Source of the DNA: Chloroflexota bacterium | GTDB lineage: Bacteria > Chloroflexota > Anaerolineae > Promineifilales > Promineifilaceae | Reading direction: 5' to 3' | Assembly: GCA_022616275.1 (NCBI GenBank) | Contig: JAKEFB010000184.1 | Span: 1 to 43,323 of the forward strand | Length of the DNA stretch: 43,323 nucleotides | In this document: one piece after another, positions 8,189 through 15,735 of the stretch | Layout: every line of letters starts with the position of its first letter | How positions within the stretch are numbered: position 1 is the stretch's first letter | Made by a program: the position numbers and the translations under genes | The notes under the pieces: model-generated | The model's database searches: none | Told to the model about the DNA's origin: nothing | The model's input: only the letters and a program-made list of their open reading frames with translations

Positions 8189-9376
8189 ATGGAAATACGT
8201 TCTATCACTCTATTTGTCGAACCGGACCTGGACCCGGCCGCGGCGGCGGCTTTTTTTGGCGAGGCGCGGCCGGCTTTTGCCCGGCCGGTACAGACGACGC
8301 GGGTGGCCACCACTCCCTTTCCCGGCTGGTGGCCGGTAGACGAAGAGCCGGCCGCCCAGGCCATACGCCTCTCCCAGCAGTGGCGGGAGGCCGGGGCCGA
8401 CTACGTCTGCCTGGGGCCGGTGCAACTAGACCACGACGCCGGCTGGCTGGAGCGGCTGCCGGAGATCGTTGCCGCCAGCGACAACCTCTTTGCCAGCGTG
8501 GAAATTGCCGGCACGGCCGGCCGGCTGGACGTTGGCCGCTGTTGGGCGGCGGCCGATCTCATTCGCCGCCTAAGCACGCTGCAGGCCAACGGCTTTGGCA
8601 ACCTCTACCTGGCCGCCCTGGCCAACTGCCCGCCGGGCTCGCCCTTTTTCCCGGTGGCCTACCACAGCGGCGGCCCGGCCCGCTTTGCCCTGGCGGTGGA
8701 AGCGGCCGACCTGGCCGTTTCGGCTTTCGAGGCGGCCGGCTCGCTTGAAGAGGCTCGCGGCAACCTGGTAACGGCCATTGAGCAGGAAGCGGCCGGGCTG
8801 GTCGCCGCGGCCGAAGCGCTGGCTGAGGCTCACCGGGTCGCCTTTGGCGGGCTGGACTTTTCCCTGGCTCCCTTCCCCACACCTGAGCGGAGTCTGGCGG
8901 GAGCCATGGAAGCGCTGGGGCTGCCCTGGGTCGGCGCGCCGGGCAGCCTCTTTGCCGCCGCCTTTATTACCGAGGCCATCGGCCGGGCCCGCTTCCCCCG
9001 CTGCGGTTTTTCCGGGCTGATGCTGCCGGTGCTGGAAGATTCGGTCCTGGCGCTGCGGGCAAGCCAGGGCCGCCTGGCCCTCAGCGACTTGTTGAGCTAC
9101 TCGGCCGTCTGCGGCGTCGGCCTGGACACCATCCCCCTGCCAGGCGACGTGAGCCAGGCGACGCTGGCCGGCATCCTGCTTGACGTGGCCGCCCTGGCCG
9201 TCCGGCTGGACAAGCCGCTGACGGCCCGCCTGATGCCCCTGCCCGGCCTGGCGGCCGGCGACCCCGTCCACTTCGACTTCCCCTACTTCGCCGACAGCCG
9301 GGTCATGCCCGCCCCCGGCCCCGGGGTAAGTGGCTTGCTGCAAGACCCGGCCCGGCTTGAATTCAACAATCGCTAG
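8189..9376 (+). CDS. DUF711 (UPF0210) family protein
   Basis: A 395-residue cytosolic protein, somewhat shorter than the roughly 450 residues typical of DUF711. The family signature VCGVGLDTIPLPGDVS is present near residue 307-322, with YSAVCG just before it and a C-terminal conserved MPLPGLAAGDPVHFDFPYF segment. The N-terminus (MEIRSITLFVEP) matches the usual MKIRSITLF start, supporting the ATG at 8189. No experimentally agreed reaction is known to me for this family; a TIM-barrel-like enzyme fold is expected. It is followed by a toxin-antitoxin pair 41 bp downstream that is probably unrelated. Confidence 0.85.
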   Translation: MEIRSITLFVEPDLDPAAAAAFFGEARPAFARPVQTTRVATTPFPGWWPVDEEPAAQAIRLSQQWREAGADYVCLGPVQLDHDAGWLERLPEIVAASDNLFASVEIAGTAGRLDVGRCWAAADLIRRLSTLQANGFGNLYLAALANCPPGSPFFPVAYHSGGPARFALAVEAADLAVSAFEAAGSLEEARGNLVTAIEQEAAGLVAAAEALAEAHRVAFGGLDFSLAPFPTPERSLAGAMEALGLPWVGAPGSLFAAAFITEAIGRARFPRCGFSGLMLPVLEDSVLALRASQGRLALSDLLSYSAVCGVGLDTIPLPGDVSQATLAGILLDVAALAVRLDKPLTARLMPLPGLAAGDPVHFDFPYFADSRVMPAPGPGVSGLLQDPARLEFNNR

Positions 9377-9417
9377 TTGTGTGCTATGATTAGCCAAAGC
9401 TAGAAGCGAGGGTTAAC

Positions 9418-9633
9418 ATGTTACAGGTCACGCTCAATTTAGATGAGCAACAAACAAAGGAACTCTTCAAGCAGGCCGTCCTAGAAATGTTGGCCGAAAA
9501 AAATGAAGTGCTGTACCAGGCCCTGGCCGAAGTGATCGAAGACATCGCTCTGGGGCGCGCCATCCAGGAAGGTGAATCCAGTGATTTCGTCAGTCGCGAG
9601 GAACTCTTTGAACTCCTGGAGCGAGCCACTTGA
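9418..9633 (+). CDS. Antitoxin of a RelE-type toxin-antitoxin pair
   Basis: A 71-residue acidic protein with no membrane segment, starting at an ATG preceded by GAGGG. The N-terminus (LQVTLNLDEQQTKELFKQAV) could form a short strand plus helix for DNA binding, followed by a Glu-rich C-terminal arm that would wrap the toxin. The stop overlaps the toxin start by 4 bp (TTGA), the classic coupling of type II modules. Identity as antitoxin rests mainly on its partner. Such antitoxins usually repress their own promoter. Confidence 0.8.
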   Translation: MLQVTLNLDEQQTKELFKQAVLEMLAEKNEVLYQALAEVIEDIALGRAIQEGESSDFVSREELFELLERAT

Positions 9634-9896
9634 ACGTTGCCTTCAAACGCAGCTTCGCCAGAGACTTGAAGCCTATCAAAGACAAGGCACTGCTCAAAAG
9701 AGTGCAGGAAATCATTGAAGAGGTGGAGCGTGCAGACACTTTGAGCGAACTGAGCAGCGTCAAAAAGCTACAGGGAAGCGACCACTACTATCGTATTCGC
9801 CTGGGGGATTACCGGATTGGCTTGCTGGTGACAGGGGACACAGTGACCTTTGTACGTTTCCTGCATCGCAAAGACATCTATCGCTATTTTCCTTAG
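9630..9896 (+). CDS. RelE/ParE-family toxin
   Basis: An 88-residue basic protein of the RelE fold, expected to be a ribosome-dependent mRNA endonuclease or a related growth inhibitor. Typical features: FKRSFARDLKPIKDK at the N-terminus, the LQGSDHYYRIRLGDYRIGL strand pair, and FVRFLHRKDIYRYFP at the end, a familiar RelE-type C-terminus with basic and aromatic residues. Translation starts at a TTG that overlaps the antitoxin stop codon, so it depends on upstream translation. It appears intact. Base composition is lower in GC than its neighbours, consistent with recent acquisition. Confidence 0.88.
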   Translation: MNVAFKRSFARDLKPIKDKALLKRVQEIIEEVERADTLSELSSVKKLQGSDHYYRIRLGDYRIGLLVTGDTVTFVRFLHRKDIYRYFP

Positions 9897-9958
9897 CACA
9901 GATATAAACCGAAGCGGTAATCACTTCGTTGGCTTATAGTGCTATCATCTCCAACGAC

Positions 9959-11614
9959 ATGACCCAAACGCGATCCCTTTACTCATTACTGGCCGATTGG
10001 CGCACGGCCGTCGCCGACACCCCCCACCCCCAACCGCCAGCCTACGACGGGCCGGACGTGGAATTGACCGGCTTCGTCGAGCACACCGGCGAGGTTGAGC
10101 CGGGCACGTGCTTCGTCGCCCGCGTCCGCACCGGCTCGGACGGGCACCACTACATCGGCCAGGCCGTGGCCCAGGGGGCCAGCCTTATCCTGGGCCAGCG
10201 GCCGCCGGAAACCCTGAACGTAGCCTTAGGCGACACCTCTTACCTGCAGGTCGAAGACACGGCCATAGCTCTGGCCTGGCTCTCGGCCGCCTGGCACGGC
10301 TTCCCGGCCCGCGAACTGGTCATCGTCGGCGTCACCGGCACCGACGGCAAGACGACGACCACCAACCTCATTTACCAGATATTGCTGGCGGCCGGGCTAA
10401 AAGCGGGAATGCTCAGCACCATCAAGGCGGCCATTGGCGACGCCGAAGAGCCGCTGGCCCTGCACGTCACCACCCCGGAAGCGCCTGTCGTCCAGCACTA
10501 CCTGCGCCGCATGGTGGACGCCGGCCTCAGCCACTGCGTCCTGGAGGTCACCTCCCACGCCCTGGCCCAACACCGGGTAGATGCCATTGATTTCGACGTG
10601 GCCGCGGTCACCAACATCACCCACGAGCACCTCGACTACCACGGCGACTACGAAGGCTACCTGGCCGCCAAAGCCCGCCTCTTTGAGAACGTCGCCAGCC
10701 CTACGAACCATCTCGTCCATCACCCGGCCGTAGTAAAAACAGCGGTACTAAACCGTGACGACGCCTCCTACCAGCGTTTAGTCACTATCCCCGTCCCCCG
10801 CCAGATCACCTACGCCATCAACCAACCGGCCGACGTCACCGCCACCGACATCACCTACACCGCCGCCTCCACCCACTTCACCCTCCACCTCCCCCCTGCT
10901 CTCCTGCCCCTCCTCCCCCCTGCCCCTCTCTCCCCCTCTCCCCCTCTCCCCGCTCGCAGAGCGACCCTCTCCACCCCGCTCGTCGGCCAGTTCAACGTCT
11001 ACAACATGCTGGCGGCGGCCGCGGCCGGCCACGCCCTGGGCCTGTCCCCCGAAGCAATCAAACAAGGCCTGGAAGCCATCGCCGGGCTGAGCGGCCGGAT
11101 GGAGCGGATCAACCGCGGCCAGACCTTCCTGGTCATCGTAGACTTCGCCCACACGCCCAACGCCCTGGAGCGGGCTATCCAGGCGGCCAGGGGAATGACG
11201 ACCGGCCGGATCATCACCGTCTTCGGCAGCGCCGGCAAGCGGGACGTGGTCAAGCGGCGGCTGATGGCCGAAATCTCGGCCCGCGAGGCGGACCTGACCG
11301 TGCTGACGGCCGAAGACCCGCGCACCGAATCGCTGGACGACATCCTGGCCATGATGGCCGAAGGCTGCCGCAGCCAGGGTGGCGTGGAAGGCCAGAGCTT
11401 CTGGCGCGTACCCGACCGCGGCCGGGCCATCTACTTCGCCCTGACCCTGGCCCGGCCGGAAGACCTGGTCCTCATCTGCGGCAAAGGCCACGAGCAATCC
11501 ATGGCCTTCGGCGCCGTCGAATACCCCTGGGACGACCGCCACGCCGCCCGCGCCGCCCTCGACGCCTTCCTGGCCGGCCGGCCGGCGCCCGACCTGGGCC
11601 TGCCGACGTACTAA
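9959..11614 (+). CDS. murE: MurE-type UDP-N-acetylmuramyl peptide ligase, with an internal mini-element
   Basis: A 551-residue Mur ligase that would add the third, diamino residue to UDP-MurNAc-Ala-Glu using ATP. Seen: P-loop GVTGTDGKTT at about 124-133, the HVTTPEAP substrate loop, VLEVTSHALAQHR, NITHEHLDYHG, the Lys of YLAAKARLF that is normally carbamylated, and CGKGHEQ near the end. The amino-acid selectivity motif, usually DNPR in DAP-adding enzymes, reads EDPRTES: Arg is kept but Asp-Asn is changed. Residues about 312-338 are a Pro/Leu/Ser-rich insert before the conserved VGQFNVYN, encoded by repeat DNA. I prefer the ATG at 9959; a TTG at 9929 is in frame. It stands alone, not in a mur cluster, so a paralogue with another substrate is possible. 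Confidence 0.9.
   Translation: MTQTRSLYSLLADWRTAVADTPHPQPPAYDGPDVELTGFVEHTGEVEPGTCFVARVRTGSDGHHYIGQAVAQGASLILGQRPPETLNVALGDTSYLQVEDTAIALAWLSAAWHGFPARELVIVGVTGTDGKTTTTNLIYQILLAAGLKAGMLSTIKAAIGDAEEPLALHVTTPEAPVVQHYLRRMVDAGLSHCVLEVTSHALAQHRVDAIDFDVAAVTNITHEHLDYHGDYEGYLAAKARLFENVASPTNHLVHHPAVVKTAVLNRDDASYQRLVTIPVPRQITYAINQPADVTATDITYTAASTHFTLHLPPALLPLLPPAPLSPSPPLPARRATLSTPLVGQFNVYNMLAAAAAGHALGLSPEAIKQGLEAIAGLSGRMERINRGQTFLVIVDFAHTPNALERAIQAARGMTTGRIITVFGSAGKRDVVKRRLMAEISAREADLTVLTAEDPRTESLDDILAMMAEGCRSQGGVEGQSFWRVPDRGRAIYFALTLARPEDLVLICGKGHEQSMAFGAVEYPWDDRHAARAALDAFLAGRPAPDLGLPTY
10893..10975. repeat. Intragenic CTCCCCCTC-word element in murE
   Basis: A run of CTCCCC/CTGCCCCTC words followed by the near-palindrome CGCTCGCAGAGCGACC (10951-10966). 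The same near-palindrome, with one base changed, is at 20060-20075 inside a radical SAM gene, again beside a purine/pyrimidine run. The insert stays in frame in MurE. Confidence 0.8.
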
Positions 11615-11620
11615 GGATTT

Positions 11621-11706
11621 AATGCAAAGGCGCAAAGGTGCAAAGACGCAAAGGTGCAAAGAAAAAGATCATCTCTGCGTCTTTGCTGCTTTGCATCCTC
11701 GCGTTT
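11621..11706. repeat. GCAAAG-word inverted repeat element
   Basis: Four or five copies of GCAAAGGC/GCAAAGGT/GCAAAGAC, a short centre, then TGCGTCTTTGCTGCTTTGC. It follows the murE stop and belongs to the same family as 12388-12457. A stem of this kind could end transcription. Confidence 0.82.
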
Positions 11707-11806
11707 TGTTTTAATCATTTCCGTGTTATGATCGCAGCCATAACGATCTGTCTGCTTTAGGACGGCCCATTTACGGGCGGCCCATATATGGGCAAGGGAG
11801 AAAATT

Positions 11807-12379
11807 ATGTTAAGTGAATTGGTTAGCCGCACCCGGCGAAATCACGCTCTGGAACACGCCACCATCAACGTCCTGAGCGAAAAGCACAAGAATTTCAGCG
11901 CCCAGGGCAACTCCTCGCACCGGGGGTTTTACTTGAATATCTACGGCGACATCCCCGAGCAGGACGTCGTGGCCGCCGTGGAAGAAGCGCATAACCGGAT
12001 GAAGCAAGGGGAAGAACACCTGGCCCTGCACCCCAACTGTGGGACTGTCCTGCTGACGACTTCGACGATGGCCGCTCTGGCAGCCCACGCCATGTTCGGC
12101 CTGGAACAAAGGCGGCAGCGGCGCTCCAGCCTCAGCCCGTCGGTCCTGTTCAACGCCCTGCCGGCGGCCGTCCTGGCCGTCACCGTGACCCTCATCATTT
12201 CCCGGCCGCTGGGCATGGCCTTACAGGCTTACGTCACCACCGACGGCCACCTGGGCGACCTGCGCGTCCGCCAGGTCCGCCGCATCGCCCCCTCCGTCAT
12301 CACCCGCCTCTTCCAGCTCCTCCTGGGCCAGGCCGGCAACCAGGAAGTCCGCGCCTACCACGTCGAAACCACTGAGTGA
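11807..12379 (+). CDS. DUF6391 family protein
   Basis: A 190-residue protein. The N-terminal half carries the conserved RNHALEHATINVL segment and a SHRGFYLNIYGDI strand typical of DUF6391. A hydrophobic segment near residues 110-140 (SVLFNALPAAVLAVTVTLII) suggests one membrane helix, followed by a soluble tail. The ATG at 11807 is preceded by GGGAGAA. The function of the family is not known to me. It has its own gap on both sides, each filled by a GCAAAG-type element, so it may be monocistronic. Confidence 0.78.
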   Translation: MLSELVSRTRRNHALEHATINVLSEKHKNFSAQGNSSHRGFYLNIYGDIPEQDVVAAVEEAHNRMKQGEEHLALHPNCGTVLLTTSTMAALAAHAMFGLEQRRQRRSSLSPSVLFNALPAAVLAVTVTLIISRPLGMALQAYVTTDGHLGDLRVRQVRRIAPSVITRLFQLLLGQAGNQEVRAYHVETTE

Positions 12380-12387
12380 CGTTTTTC

Positions 12388-12457
12388 TGACGCCAAGACG
12401 CGAAGACGCAAAGAAAGAAATAATCTTTGCGCCTTTGCGTCTTGGCGTCAATTTTTT
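12388..12457. terminator. GCAAAG-family long hairpin with T-run; probable intrinsic terminator
   Basis: Arms 12388-12413 and 12425-12450 pair over about 26 bp with two mismatches (outer core TGACGCCAAGACGC). The loop is AT-rich and the right arm is followed by six T residues at 12452-12457. It lies between the DUF6391 stop and the holA start, so it can act as a terminator for the upstream gene. By sequence it is also a member of the dispersed GCAAAG word family. Confidence 0.75.
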
Positions 12458-12464
12458 CTGGCCC

Positions 12465-13415
12465 ATGTTTTACGTCTTTCACGGCGACGACGAGCATTCG
12501 CAGAAGGAGACGCTGGCCGAGCTGCAGCGGAAGCTGGGCGACCCGGCCATGCTGGAGCTAAACACCGCCCGTTTTGAAGGCCAGGGGGTGTCCTTTTCCG
12601 AGCTGCGCCACGCCTGCGACTCCATCCCTTTCCTGGCCGACAAGCGGCTGGTCATCGTCGCCAATCTACTGAGCCAGACGCCTCCCTTCCTGGACGAGCT
12701 GCTGGCTTACCTGCCCGACCTGCCGGAGACGACGCGGCTGGTCTTCCTGGAGTCGAAAACGCTGCCGGCCGCCCACCCCATTCTCAAGCTGGCCGAAAAG
12801 AGCGGCCAGGGGTACGCCAAAGCCTTTGCCCGGCCGGAAGGCAGCGAGCTAGAGCGGTGGATCCGGCAGCGGGTCAAAACGGCCGGCGGCCACATCGCTC
12901 CCCAGGCCGTCCAGTTGCTGGCCCTCAACGCCGGCAACGACCTGCGCCTGCTGGACAACGAGATTGAAAAGCTAGTGCTCTACAAAGGGGGGGAAACAAT
13001 TGAGGCCCAGGACGTGACCCTGCTGTGCCCCTACGTGGCCGAAGCCAGCGTCTTTGACCTGGTGGACGCCCTGGGCAGCCGCAACGGCCGCACCGCCGCC
13101 CAACTGCTGCACAAAAAGACGCTCGAAGGGGCCGACCCCTTCTTCCTCTTCTCTATGTTTGTCCGCCAGTTCCGGCTGCTGATCCAGGTTAAGGAGCTGG
13201 CCGAGGAGGGCCGCCGGCCGGCGGAGATCGCCAAGGCCCTCGCCATCCGGGACTTTGTGGCCGGCAAGCTGCACCAGCAGAGCCAGCACTTCACTTTGCT
13301 GCAACTGGAGCAAATTTACGCCCACCTGCTGGAGATAGACGTAGCCGTCAAGACCGGCCGGACCGACATGCCCACCGCCCTGGACCTTCTTGTCGCCGGC
13401 CTGGCCAGCCAGTAA
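12465..13415 (+). CDS. holA: DNA polymerase III delta subunit
   Basis: A 316-residue clamp-loader subunit that opens the beta sliding clamp. The N-terminus (MFYVFHGDDEHSQKE) is the usual HolA start, followed by AAA-like domain segments (SIPFLADKRLVIV, TRLVFLESKTLP, LLALNAGNDLRLLDNEIEKL) and a C-terminal helical domain with PFFLFSMFVRQFRLLIQVKEL. Length matches the family. The frame extends upstream to 12435, but that part is the right arm of the hairpin element, so the ATG at 12465 is chosen. Its 3' end overlaps an antisense, decayed antitoxin frame. Confidence 0.92.
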   Translation: MFYVFHGDDEHSQKETLAELQRKLGDPAMLELNTARFEGQGVSFSELRHACDSIPFLADKRLVIVANLLSQTPPFLDELLAYLPDLPETTRLVFLESKTLPAAHPILKLAEKSGQGYAKAFARPEGSELERWIRQRVKTAGGHIAPQAVQLLALNAGNDLRLLDNEIEKLVLYKGGETIEAQDVTLLCPYVAEASVFDLVDALGSRNGRTAAQLLHKKTLEGADPFFLFSMFVRQFRLLIQVKELAEEGRRPAEIAKALAIRDFVAGKLHQQSQHFTLLQLEQIYAHLLEIDVAVKTGRTDMPTALDLLVAGLASQ

Positions 13416-13435
13416 GTAAGCCCACCCACCCTGAA

Positions 13436-13645
13436 GTGCTCCGTTTCGTATGTTTCTACCAGCGTGCCGACGGTTTCCATTAACGAAGCTAATGGATGTT
13501 CTTCATTCTCTCCTACTTCGTCAATTAACTCATCGAGTAAAGCCACCGTCCGCTCGTATTCCTCCTCAGTGTGAGGAACAAAAACGATGTCAGAAACCAG
13601 AGGCCACACTTTGACAGCCTGTTCCAGAGAAGAATTAATCATCAT
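13436..13645 (-). pseudogene. Truncated HigA-type antitoxin
   Basis: From a start at 13645 the frame reads MMINSSLEQAV and then EEEYERTVALLDELIDEVGE and ASLMETVGTLVETYETEH, a characteristic N-terminal region of HigA-type (Xre) antitoxins. The expected C-terminal HTH domain is absent. After the EH residues at about 13436 the frame only continues antisense into holA (to 13316) with no family features. It is directly preceded by a 20-codon higB fragment. I read it as the remnant of a type II module cut by the junction with holA. Confidence 0.65.
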
Positions 13646-13697
13646 CAGGGTGTTCATCCGCAAACTCGAGCAAACGTTTTCGAGTAATAATGTGCAT
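13635..13697 (-). pseudogene. HigB toxin N-terminal fragment
   Basis: Twenty codons from the ATG at 13697 read MHIITRKRLLEFADEHPDDD and then a stop. This matches the conserved start of HigB-family mRNA interferases (MHIITRKRL..F...HPD). The remaining roughly 75 residues are missing; the sequence passes straight into the antitoxin start at 13645. This looks like an internal deletion that removed most of the toxin. It is too short to be active. Confidence 0.65.
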
Positions 13698-13707
13698 TTT
13701 CCCGGCC

Positions 13708-14069
13708 GTCGCTTACACACCCACTGATGAACTGGTAGCCACCATGATTGGCCACGCCGGCGCCTTCCCGCGCGACCCGATGGACGGCCGTTACATCCTC
13801 GCCCTCACCTAGGGAACGATTGATCCCACCCCCTGCCACCAGCCCGGCGCCGACGACGCTCTGGCCCTCAGCTTCGATCCGCCGCCCCACCCTAGCCGCC
13901 TGTAGATACCGATGTTGACGGCATGCCCGACGAGTGGGAAACGCAACACGGCCTGAACCCTACCATCCAGGACCATAACGGCCGGGAATTGTCGGCGTCG
14001 TTTACCGGCCGGGAGGGGTATACCAACCTGGAGTGTTACTTGAACTGGCTGGCGGATCACTCAGGATAA
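13708..14069 (+). pseudogene. Degenerate C-terminus of a secreted polysaccharide-lyase-type protein
   Basis: Two coding pieces in different frames. 13708-13812 reads VAYTPTDELVATMIGHAGAF and RDPMDGRYI, then a TAG. 13905-14069 reads DTDVDGMPDEWETQHGLNP and GYTNLECYLNWLAD, then a stop. The DTDxDGMPDxWE..xGLNP...GYTNLE.YLN pattern is the usual C-terminal tail of secreted pectate-lyase-like proteins, and the first piece resembles the segment just before it. The enzyme core is absent, and a stop plus a frameshift separate the pieces. Together with the adjacent higBA remnant, this marks a decayed junction region. Confidence 0.6.
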
Positions 14070-14095
14070 CTGGTGACTGCTTGGGCACCCCGGAG

Positions 14096-14168
14096 TTAAC
14101 CGCAGAGGCGCGGAGTCCGCAGAGTTTTCGCCCCTTTTCTCCGCGCTCTCGCCGTCTCAGCGGTAAAA
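14096..14168. repeat. CGCAGAG-word inverted repeat element
   Basis: TTAACCGCAGAGGCGCGGAG and CCGCAGAG on the left; CTCCGCGCTCTCGCCGTCTC and AGCGGTAAAA on the right. It separates the degenerate lyase tail from the end of the radical SAM gene (stop at 14170) and can fold as a long imperfect stem. Confidence 0.8.
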
Positions 14169-14169
14169 C

Positions 14170-15660
14170 TTAGAAGCCGGACGTCTCCGGCCGCTGGTAA
14201 GCCACCAACTTATGTAAAGCTCTCAACTCGACAGGGAAGTGATAGAAGCGCAGGTGGTAGCGCCAGGCGCTGGCGCTGCGGAGGATGGTGCGCCAGAAGG
14301 CGGTCAGCCGGGCGTCAGTGGAGGTGGGATAGTAGGCGTTGATCACCCGCTCGAAGTCGTGAATTTGTTCCTGGAGGGTGCGCTTGATCCAGGGCATCGT
14401 TGTGCTACGCCGCTGGGAGAAGTTTAGCCATTCGGGGCTGATCCATTCTTCCAGCGTTTCCGGGAAGGCAAAGCCCTCGGCCCTGGCTTCGTCGTACAGG
14501 TCGCCGGCCAGGGGGACCGGGGTGTAGAGGTACATGATGATCTCGGAGGCCGGGTTGATCCGCTTGACCTTGCGGATGAACTCCATCGTCAGGCGCAGGT
14601 CGGCTTCCGGGTCGGGCGGGTTGCCCATGACGAAAGAAAACTCCGGCACGACGCCGTACGATTTCATCAGCCGGGCCATTTCCAGCGTGCGCGCGGTGCT
14701 CATCTGGCCGCCCTTGTCCATCCGCTTCAACGTCTCGTCCGAGCCGGACTCGGCGCCCATGAAGACCATCTTCAGGCCGGCCTGGCTCATCAGCCGCCAG
14801 GTCTTGTCCGAGTACATTTGCATCGTGTCAATCCGCCCCTCGCCCCACCAGGCCACGCCCAGGTCCATGATCCGCTCGGAAAATTCGGCCACCCGCGCCT
14901 GGTGGGTGAAGAAGTTGTTGTCGTAAAACTCGACGGCGTTGACGCCCCAGCGCTCGTGGTACATCCGCACCACACCGGCCACACTCTCGGCCGTTTGGGG
15001 GAACCAGCGGCCGTTGACCATGTTGACCACCGCGCAGAAGTTGCAAAAGAACGGGCAGCCGTAAGAAGAATGGTAGCCCAATGTCCGCGAGCCGAGGAAC
15101 GTCGGCCGGACGTAGCGGGCCACCGGCAGGCGGTCAAAGTTCCACATTGGCAATTTGGACGGGTGGGGAATGGGGGCCAGCGGGTTGCTGGCCGGTTGGC
15201 CGGTCTCGTCGCGGTAGGCCAGGCCGGGGATGGATTTTAGATTTTCGATTTTAGATTTTGGATTTTGGTCGAGTTCGGCCAGGAGGTGGAGGAAGACTAT
15301 TTCGCTGTGGCCGCGGACGACGTAGTCTATAAAGTCGGAGCGCAGGCAAACGTCCCAGTGTTGGGTGGGGAAGTAGCCGCCCCAGACGATGGTCAGGTGG
15401 GGGTGGCGCTGTCTAAGCTGTTGGCACAGCGACACGGCCTGTTGCAATTGCGGGCCGGGCATGACCGTCAGACCCAGCACCGGCCGGGGGCCAGCGGCAC
15501 GCACGGCCGCGTCCAGCGCCGCCAGCGGGTCGTCCTCCAGGTTGCCGTCCAGGATGCGGTAGTCGTACTGGCCCTCCAGCACCGCGCCCACGGCCAGCAG
15601 CGACATGGGCAAAATCGGCTTGCGATTGGCAGAAGATTGGGGGTTGTAGAGTATGATCAT
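14170..15660 (-). CDS. B12-binding radical SAM protein (COG1032 type), first of three
   Basis: A 496-residue enzyme. Residues about 1-130 form a cobalamin-binding Rossmann domain (LGLTVMPGPQ, IVWGGYFPTQ, YVVRGHSE). The radical SAM core at about 195-410 has the 4Fe-4S motif CPFFCNFC with Cys202, Cys206 and Cys209, and GAESGSDETLKRMDKG. A C-terminal region of about 90 residues has no recognised domain. Such enzymes often methylate or rearrange unactivated carbons; the substrate is unknown. Residues 133-143 (NPKSKIENLKS) are encoded by a dispersed TTTTAGA-word repeat lying just before the conserved IPGLAYRDETG. It is the last gene of the six-gene minus-strand run starting at 21537. Confidence 0.9.
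   Translation of the reverse strand: MIILYNPQSSANRKPILPMSLLAVGAVLEGQYDYRILDGNLEDDPLAALDAAVRAAGPRPVLGLTVMPGPQLQQAVSLCQQLRQRHPHLTIVWGGYFPTQHWDVCLRSDFIDYVVRGHSEIVFLHLLAELDQNPKSKIENLKSIPGLAYRDETGQPASNPLAPIPHPSKLPMWNFDRLPVARYVRPTFLGSRTLGYHSSYGCPFFCNFCAVVNMVNGRWFPQTAESVAGVVRMYHERWGVNAVEFYDNNFFTHQARVAEFSERIMDLGVAWWGEGRIDTMQMYSDKTWRLMSQAGLKMVFMGAESGSDETLKRMDKGGQMSTARTLEMARLMKSYGVVPEFSFVMGNPPDPEADLRLTMEFIRKVKRINPASEIIMYLYTPVPLAGDLYDEARAEGFAFPETLEEWISPEWLNFSQRRSTTMPWIKRTLQEQIHDFERVINAYYPTSTDARLTAFWRTILRSASAWRYHLRFYHFPVELRALHKLVAYQRPETSGF
15233..15268. repeat. Intragenic GATTTTAGATTTT-word array
   Basis: Five imperfect copies of GATTTTAG/GATTTTGG in tandem, inside the first B12 radical SAM gene and kept in frame. 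The complementary word array is at 17454-17485, and parts recur at 38068-38083. Confidence 0.85.
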
Positions 15661-15674
15661 GGTGTCTCGTAATC

Positions 15675-15735
15675 GGAGATTGGAGATTGGAGATTAGAGA
15701 TTAGAGATTGATAATCTCCAATCTCTAATCTCTAT
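15675..15735. repeat. GGAGATTGG-word inverted repeat element
   Basis: Tandem GGAGATTGG/AGAGATTAG words on the left and AATCTCCAATCTCTAATCTC on the right, around TGAT. It fills the 71-bp gap between a methyltransferase stop and the radical SAM start. A related array is at 38092-38150. Confidence 0.85.

Noticed and set aside
8570-9397. Minus-strand open frame of 275 codons opposite DUF711
   Set aside because: DUF711 signature is clear on the plus strand; the opposite frame is a GC shadow.
11621-12457. Regularly repeated GCAAAG words considered as a CRISPR array
   Set aside because: Units are only 8-9 nt, adjacent and without spacers; the second half is an inverted copy. No cas genes are present.
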